A stretch of 64,000 nt of DNA, taken from Nautilus pompilius (Eukaryota; Mollusca; Cephalopoda; Nautilida; Nautilidae). Position 1 is the stretch's first letter, and the number at the start of each line of letters is the position of its first letter. The position numbers and the translations under genes were made by a program. Under the pieces are notes generated by a model. The model saw only the letters and a program-made list of their open reading frames with translations. It had not been told where the DNA came from and did not search any database. This document shows positions 61,640 to 64,000 of this stretch, one piece after another. The DNA is taken from contig JACATO010000310.1 of assembly GCA_018389105.1 (NCBI GenBank), forward strand, positions 1,970,501 to 2,034,500, read 5' to 3'.

Positions 61640-62100
61640 AAGACATTGAACGAATGCACGACATTTCGCGCCCATCTCCAGGGGAGGGGATCTCGCGAAT
61701 AATAGTTCGACAAAAGGACAGTGGCAGCAGAAGGCCATTGTGCCGACCATTGGACACGGTTACCGGCGTCAAAAGACATCTAGTGTGTGGTGCAAGGAAC
61801 GCAGACATAGGACCGGCGAAAACTGACGCTGTTCGACGAGTCAGACTTTACCGTTTTTGCGCAGACTGAGAAACTCGTATGAATTCTCTTAGAAGCAACT
61901 GCTCTCCTCAGCACGATGCACGAGCAGCATCGCCGGATGCAGTTAATCGGAAATGATACTGAGTTAAGCCTTAGCATCCTTTCAGCTTTCTAGAGGAATT
62001 AGGGGGCCGCCAAGGGTCAGTAATAGTACGTGCCTCGAAGCAGGACCCTACCCCACCAGGGGTCCAGGACAATTTGGTCGGCCGATTCATGCGACTTTCT
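61640..62100 (+). mobile_element. Tc1-type transposase fossil, copy E
   Basis: On the plus strand are RRPLCRPLDTVTGVKRHLV near 61730-61785 and VWCKERRHRTGEN near 61785-61825 (equivalent of RLVWCRERRHWTxExW). After a frame change comes LFDESDFTVFAQTEKLV near 61829-61879 (equivalent of LFSDESRFTLFxxDGRVWV), with the first catalytic Asp still present. About 55 codons later is RQGSVIVRAS near 62005-62035 (equivalent of GGSVMVWGGI) and then DNLVGRFMR. The second and third catalytic motifs are not seen. Stops and at least one frameshift break the frame. The RRPLxRPL...WCRERRHWT signature belongs to a Tc1 group common in invertebrates. Confidence 0.85.
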
Positions 62101-62109
62101 CCAATTCTG

Positions 62110-63070
62110 CTTCTTTTGTTTGTTTGTTTGTTTTTAAGACTCGGCATGATGGCGTCACCATTTTACTGTTGTTGTACGGCTTGGAATCGCTGGAGCTTAT
62201 ATGGCGACGTGTCACCGACGACCGCCCAGTCGGTGTTTGACAGATGGGCGGAAACGTCGAAGCTCGTCGACGACGGAGACATCGACCGCTTAAAACAGCC
62301 GACGACGACGAAGACCTGTCTTTACCGCAGCAAGCACAGCGCGGGGCTGGTGGGAAGGGGGTGATAAAATGGTCTCTTCAATCATGCGAGGAACTGCAGA
62401 AGGTGACAGTAAGAAGCGACAGCTAACCAGCTACGCTGATCTTTTCTTTTAAATAATATGAATTCTTATGAAGGCGGACGAGTGAAGTCGAGTCAACGGA
62501 CTGGAAGAACTGATGGTAGGTCGACAGCGGCCAGCAGGGGGCGCATATTACTCCCTCCTGCCCACATAGTAAAAAAATGGAAATTTTTGCTTGACTTGTC
62601 ACCGTGATACGACCTTCAGCTCTTTGGAACGGTTACATCAATTCCATTAACGATTCATCTTCAGGGACTGTAGAAATATCGGAACAGATCTTAGTTTAGT
62701 CGCTGAAACAAAGCATTTCCAGACGATACTTAATTAAGGATGGATACTGTCTGCTGTTACGGACGGACTAACTGCCACTTTAGATCCACTGCTCGAGTTG
62801 ATAGCGAGGCTTTAGCGACTTCCTGTAGCGGATGATGCAGAGGCTGATAGCTTAAACTAGTTTTTCGCAATTAACTAAATAGCAAATAAGTATTTTGGTT
62901 AAATCCAATGCTGTTCTGGCATGATCGTGATCAATATGTAACCGGTGTTTGTTGCTGGTGTCTTTTTTTTTGATATTATGTAAAGTTAAAAAACAACAAG
63001 TAAACCTTTACGCTGCAATACGTAGTTTCACCAACGATTTTTAGCTATTGCCAATGGACAGTCAGTCATT
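62110..63070. other. Non-coding stretch, no gene recognised
   Basis: Short frames at 62074-62426 continue from the transposon fossil and carry no domain. The rest is AT-rich. Confidence 0.5.
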
Positions 63071-63077
63071 ATCTGTA

Positions 63078-63100
63078 GTCCGCCATTTTAGATGGCGGAC
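63078..63100. promoter_or_regulatory. Perfect hairpin of two opposed YY1-type motifs
   Basis: GTCCGCCAT (63078-63086) and ATGGCGGAC (63092-63100) form a 9-bp perfect inverted repeat with a 5-base loop. Each arm contains the YY1 core GCCAT/ATGGC. The rightward ATG opens only a 13-codon frame. Confidence 0.5.
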
Positions 63101-63104
63101 CGAT

Positions 63105-64000
63105 ACAAGCGATGGTCTGTCAGGAGACACTAACGGTTCTAAACATTTACCTTATACGGTAATTACAATTTTGAGTTGCATTTCTGTATCCGCTCCGCTT
63201 CTGAATTGTTTATTCAGAATTCCCTCGAATTATTTCGCTGACTTTTCATTTGTTCTTCCGAGATGTTTTATATTACTAAACTATAGAAGTGAGGGTTTTT
63301 TTCTTAATCACATCATGAAACTTTTGTGTGTAAGTATATGTTTGTGTCTGTCACCGGTGTCTGATTTTCTGTTTGGCACTATTTTTTATCCTTTATATAG
63401 CTGAACTGCACAGATTCTTTGTCAGTTTTTAACATATTGGAATTATATTTTTAATATAAGCTTTTGGCAATTGTATTTCTTCTATTAGGTAGAAGTCCCT
63501 GCTCTGTTTTCAGGAATATTATGTGTTTACCGTTTTACATCAGCATAGATTTAACACAAAAATCTATATCGAACCTATCAGTGTAGAGAAAAGAAATTGG
63601 ATTGCCAATATGTTACTTAGTCGCCAAGCAACCATTTCACGTTTTTTAAAGTCAAAACTAATGTTGTGAAAATTCTTCAAAATGTATTTCCTTCGTGTTG
63701 CTTCAAACGCAAGAAAAGAAGAAATCGAGTTGTTTCCTGATGAGTAAGTTGTTACCCAAAATTCCAGTAGATGCACAGACACTGAATAAGTACTGGCTGG
63801 TCATGAACGACAACTCTGAAATCTGCGCCGAAGTGGCGTGCTTCCACCCCAAGTTCTCTAGGAATTAACAAAAGATTCTCGAGCTTTACTTCCAATTGAT
63901 CATTTATCGTTTTTTATCGGATTAAAGTAGACGGGGGGGAACCAATAATATACACGGAGAAAACTAACTCTGCCCAATTTAACTGACGGTGGTTTTCAAC
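63105..64000. other. AT-rich unique DNA to the window end
   Basis: A 118-codon plus-strand frame (63048-63404) is Phe/Ser/Leu-rich and unassigned. Nothing else is supported. Confidence 0.5.

Overview
This is almost certainly nuclear DNA of an invertebrate animal. There is no dense ORF packing and no operon. Long microsatellites ((AG)n, (AC)n, (ATT)n), several minisatellites and decayed Tc1/mariner and pogo-type DNA transposons fill the window, and CpG dinucleotides are not strongly depleted. A mollusc or other lophotrochozoan would fit, but nothing here fixes the lineage. The octopus SINE 3' end that I know was not seen. No complete host gene can be read, so the window is either intergenic or deep inside introns.

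Layout. 0.2-3.1 kb: an (AC)n run, a broken Tc1-like transposase (about 400-925, +) and unassigned AT-rich DNA. 3.1-7 kb: AG/CT arrays and two promoter-like modules, one with E-boxes, CRE and TATA at 3573-3678, the other with CRE, heat-shock element, CRE and TATA at 6694-6827. 7.2-9 kb: a second broken Tc1/mariner copy (-) and a degenerate ~40-bp array. 12.6-19.7 kb: microsatellites and minisatellites, ending in a ~1-kb polypurine block. 21.4-22.9 kb: two further CRE-bearing promoter-like clusters, then seven near-identical 43-bp units that carry the TCTCGCGAGA palindrome. 25.5 kb: one protein-like 73-codon ORF (-). 31.1-31.5 kb: a CpG-rich ETS/CRE stretch that ends in a strong Kozak ATG, seven codons and a GTAAGA donor. 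35.0-36.1 kb: a ~28-copy 36-bp minisatellite. 38.86-39.44 kb: a 585-bp pogo/Tigger-type MITE flanked by TA. 47.3-47.85 kb (-), 54.3-54.5 kb (+) and 61.6-62.1 kb (+): three more Tc1 fossils. 53.5 kb: a SINE-like remnant. 56.3-56.7 kb: a dimeric 59/57-bp satellite. 58.4-58.8 kb: facing ATT and AAT arrays.

The most unusual feature is the number of full cAMP-response octamers. I count 15 exact TGACGTCA sites, where chance predicts about one. Some sit inside dispersed AG-microsatellite composites. Others lie in unique DNA, three of them 74-92 bp upstream of a TATA-like box on the same strand. Promoter and exon calls rest on motif arrangement alone and are hypotheses. The transposon and tandem-repeat calls are read directly from the sequence.
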